From NCBI GenBank assembly GCA_027311125.1, contig DAICZO010000200.1, positions 1-7,047 on the forward strand: a stretch of 7,047 nt of DNA, read 5' to 3'. The notes beneath the pieces are model-generated. The model had not been told where the DNA came from and did no database searches. It saw only the letters and a list, made by a program, of their open reading frames with translations. Shown piece by piece: positions 6,325 through 7,047 of the stretch. Source of the stretch: Acidobacteriaceae bacterium. GTDB taxonomy: Bacteria; Acidobacteriota; Terriglobia; Terriglobales; Acidobacteriaceae. Both the position numbers and the translations under genes were made by a program. Positions within the stretch are counted from its first letter, which is position 1. Each line of letters begins with the position of its first letter.

Positions 6325-7047
6325 GTGGCAGACTATAACCAATTCGGTAGCGCAACCCCCGGAAAATCCGGCGATCCCCAGCACTGCGCCCAGTGTGAAA
6401 CCATGCTGGCCGACGCCCTCGATGGCACCCTCTCCGCCGCCGATCAGGCTACCTTCGACCTCCACATGATCGGCTGCCCAGCCTGCGCCCAGATGCTCGA
6501 AGACGCCCAGCGCGGAGCCGCCTGGCTTGACCTCCTCAAGTCCCCGAGACCAGAACCCTCCGCCGACCTGATCGACCGCATCCTCGCCCAGACCTCGCAC
6601 CACCACTCCACCCCGCTGGCCAACCCCACCATTGCGCCGGTCACCGAACACGCTGCCGCCCCAGCCACGACACCCTGGCGCGGTAACCCCAACACTCTGC
6701 TGGGCTTCCCCGCCGCCACGCACTACCCGGCAGCCCGCTCCGTCGCCCAGGGTCCGGCCAACGGCCTGCAACCAAACGTGCTGCCCTTCCGCACCCGCAT
6801 CGCCGCCGCCTTCAGTCGCCAGACCATCACCAATACCCTGCTCCAGCCGCGCCTCGCCATGACGGCTGCCATGGCTTTCTTCTCCGTGGCTCTCACCTTG
6901 AGTCTCACCGGGGTCAAGCTGACCGACCTCCGCGCCGCCGACCTCCGGCCCTCCAGCATCAAGCGCGGCTTCTACCAGCCCCACGCCCGGGTCCTCCGCT
7001 ACTACGACACCCTCCGCGTCGTCCACGAACTCGAGTCCCGCGTGCGT
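6325..7047 (+). CDS. Putative zf-HC2 anti-sigma factor, membrane-anchored, 3'-truncated by the window
   Basis: A GTG at 6325, 1 base after the sigma-factor TAA, opens a frame that stays open for 241 codons to the window edge. The N-terminus has the zinc-binding anti-sigma pattern H47-x3-C51-x2-C54 (HMIGCPAC) within a helical segment, preceded by a further C21-x2-C24. Such domains bind and hold the neighbouring ECF sigma until a signal releases it. A Pro/Ala/Thr-rich linker (about 72-155) leads to one hydrophobic helix at about 176-196 (LAMTAAMAFFSVALTLSL), so the rest, including SIKRGFYQPHARVLRYYDTL, should lie in the periplasm. The upstream CxxC could add a zinc ligand pair or a redox-sensitive element. 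An AGG at 6313-6315 serves as a weak ribosome-binding site; near-contiguity suggests translational coupling. The operon context makes the anti-sigma role likely, though no release signal can be read from the sequence. Confidence 0.82.
   Translation, partial: MADYNQFGSATPGKSGDPQHCAQCETMLADALDGTLSAADQATFDLHMIGCPACAQMLEDAQRGAAWLDLLKSPRPEPSADLIDRILAQTSHHHSTPLANPTIAPVTEHAAAPATTPWRGNPNTLLGFPAATHYPAARSVAQGPANGLQPNVLPFRTRIAAAFSRQTITNTLLQPRLAMTAAMAFFSVALTLSLTGVKLTDLRAADLRPSSIKRGFYQPHARVLRYYDTLRVVHELESRVR

Noticed and set aside
6262..7026. Minus-strand open frame of 254 codons opposite the anti-sigma gene
   Set aside because: It is Gly/Val/Glu-rich without motifs, while the plus frame has a zinc-finger motif, a membrane helix and tight coupling to the sigma gene.
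1..7047. CRISPR array, insertion sequence, toxin-antitoxin, phage or other defence system
   Set aside because: No regularly spaced repeats, transposase, terminal inverted repeats, integrase or paired small ORFs were found; the genes belong to ordinary chromosomal families.

Overview
The window looks like chromosomal DNA from an acidobacterium of the Terriglobia type (Terriglobus, Granulicella or Edaphobacter relatives). This is inferred from GC-rich coding with a strong preference for C in the third codon position, a membrane-anchored HTH-TPR regulator of a kind common in that group, a PEP-CTERM surface protein, and a SodC sequence whose style I associate with that group. No rRNA or tRNA is present to confirm the taxonomy.

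Layout: (1) 1-2041, a plus-strand pair: a MarR-type repressor (5' end cut off by the window) overlapping by 4 bases a CLC-family anion transporter with a C-terminal CBS-like tail. (2) 2042-2204, a leader region with a tiny ORF and two mutually exclusive small hairpins. (3) 2205-3692, a one-protein regulator with an N-terminal DNA-binding domain, one membrane helix and TPR repeats. (4) 3693-3842, a convergent intergenic region with nested repeats. (5) 3843-4586 on the minus strand, an exported PEP-CTERM protein whose body resembles the LecA/PA-IL lectin fold. (6) 4587-4916, a divergent control region holding a perfect 14-bp palindrome. (7) 4917-5459, a Cu,Zn superoxide dismutase gene (sodC) that is complete and has every metal ligand, but is interrupted by one in-frame TGA at codon 39. 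(8) 5460-5702, a non-coding gap with an 11-bp perfect stem-loop and a possible promoter. (9) 5703-7047, an ECF sigma factor followed 1 base later by its likely zinc-finger anti-sigma factor, a membrane protein that runs off the window.

Functionally this is a set of small independent transcription units: anion transport under a MarR regulator, a TPR-coupled transmembrane regulator, a cell-surface protein, periplasmic superoxide defence and an envelope-stress-type sigma/anti-sigma switch. I see no mobile element, CRISPR array or multi-gene defence system, and no clear new system. The most notable observation is the single nonsense codon in an otherwise fully conserved sodC.
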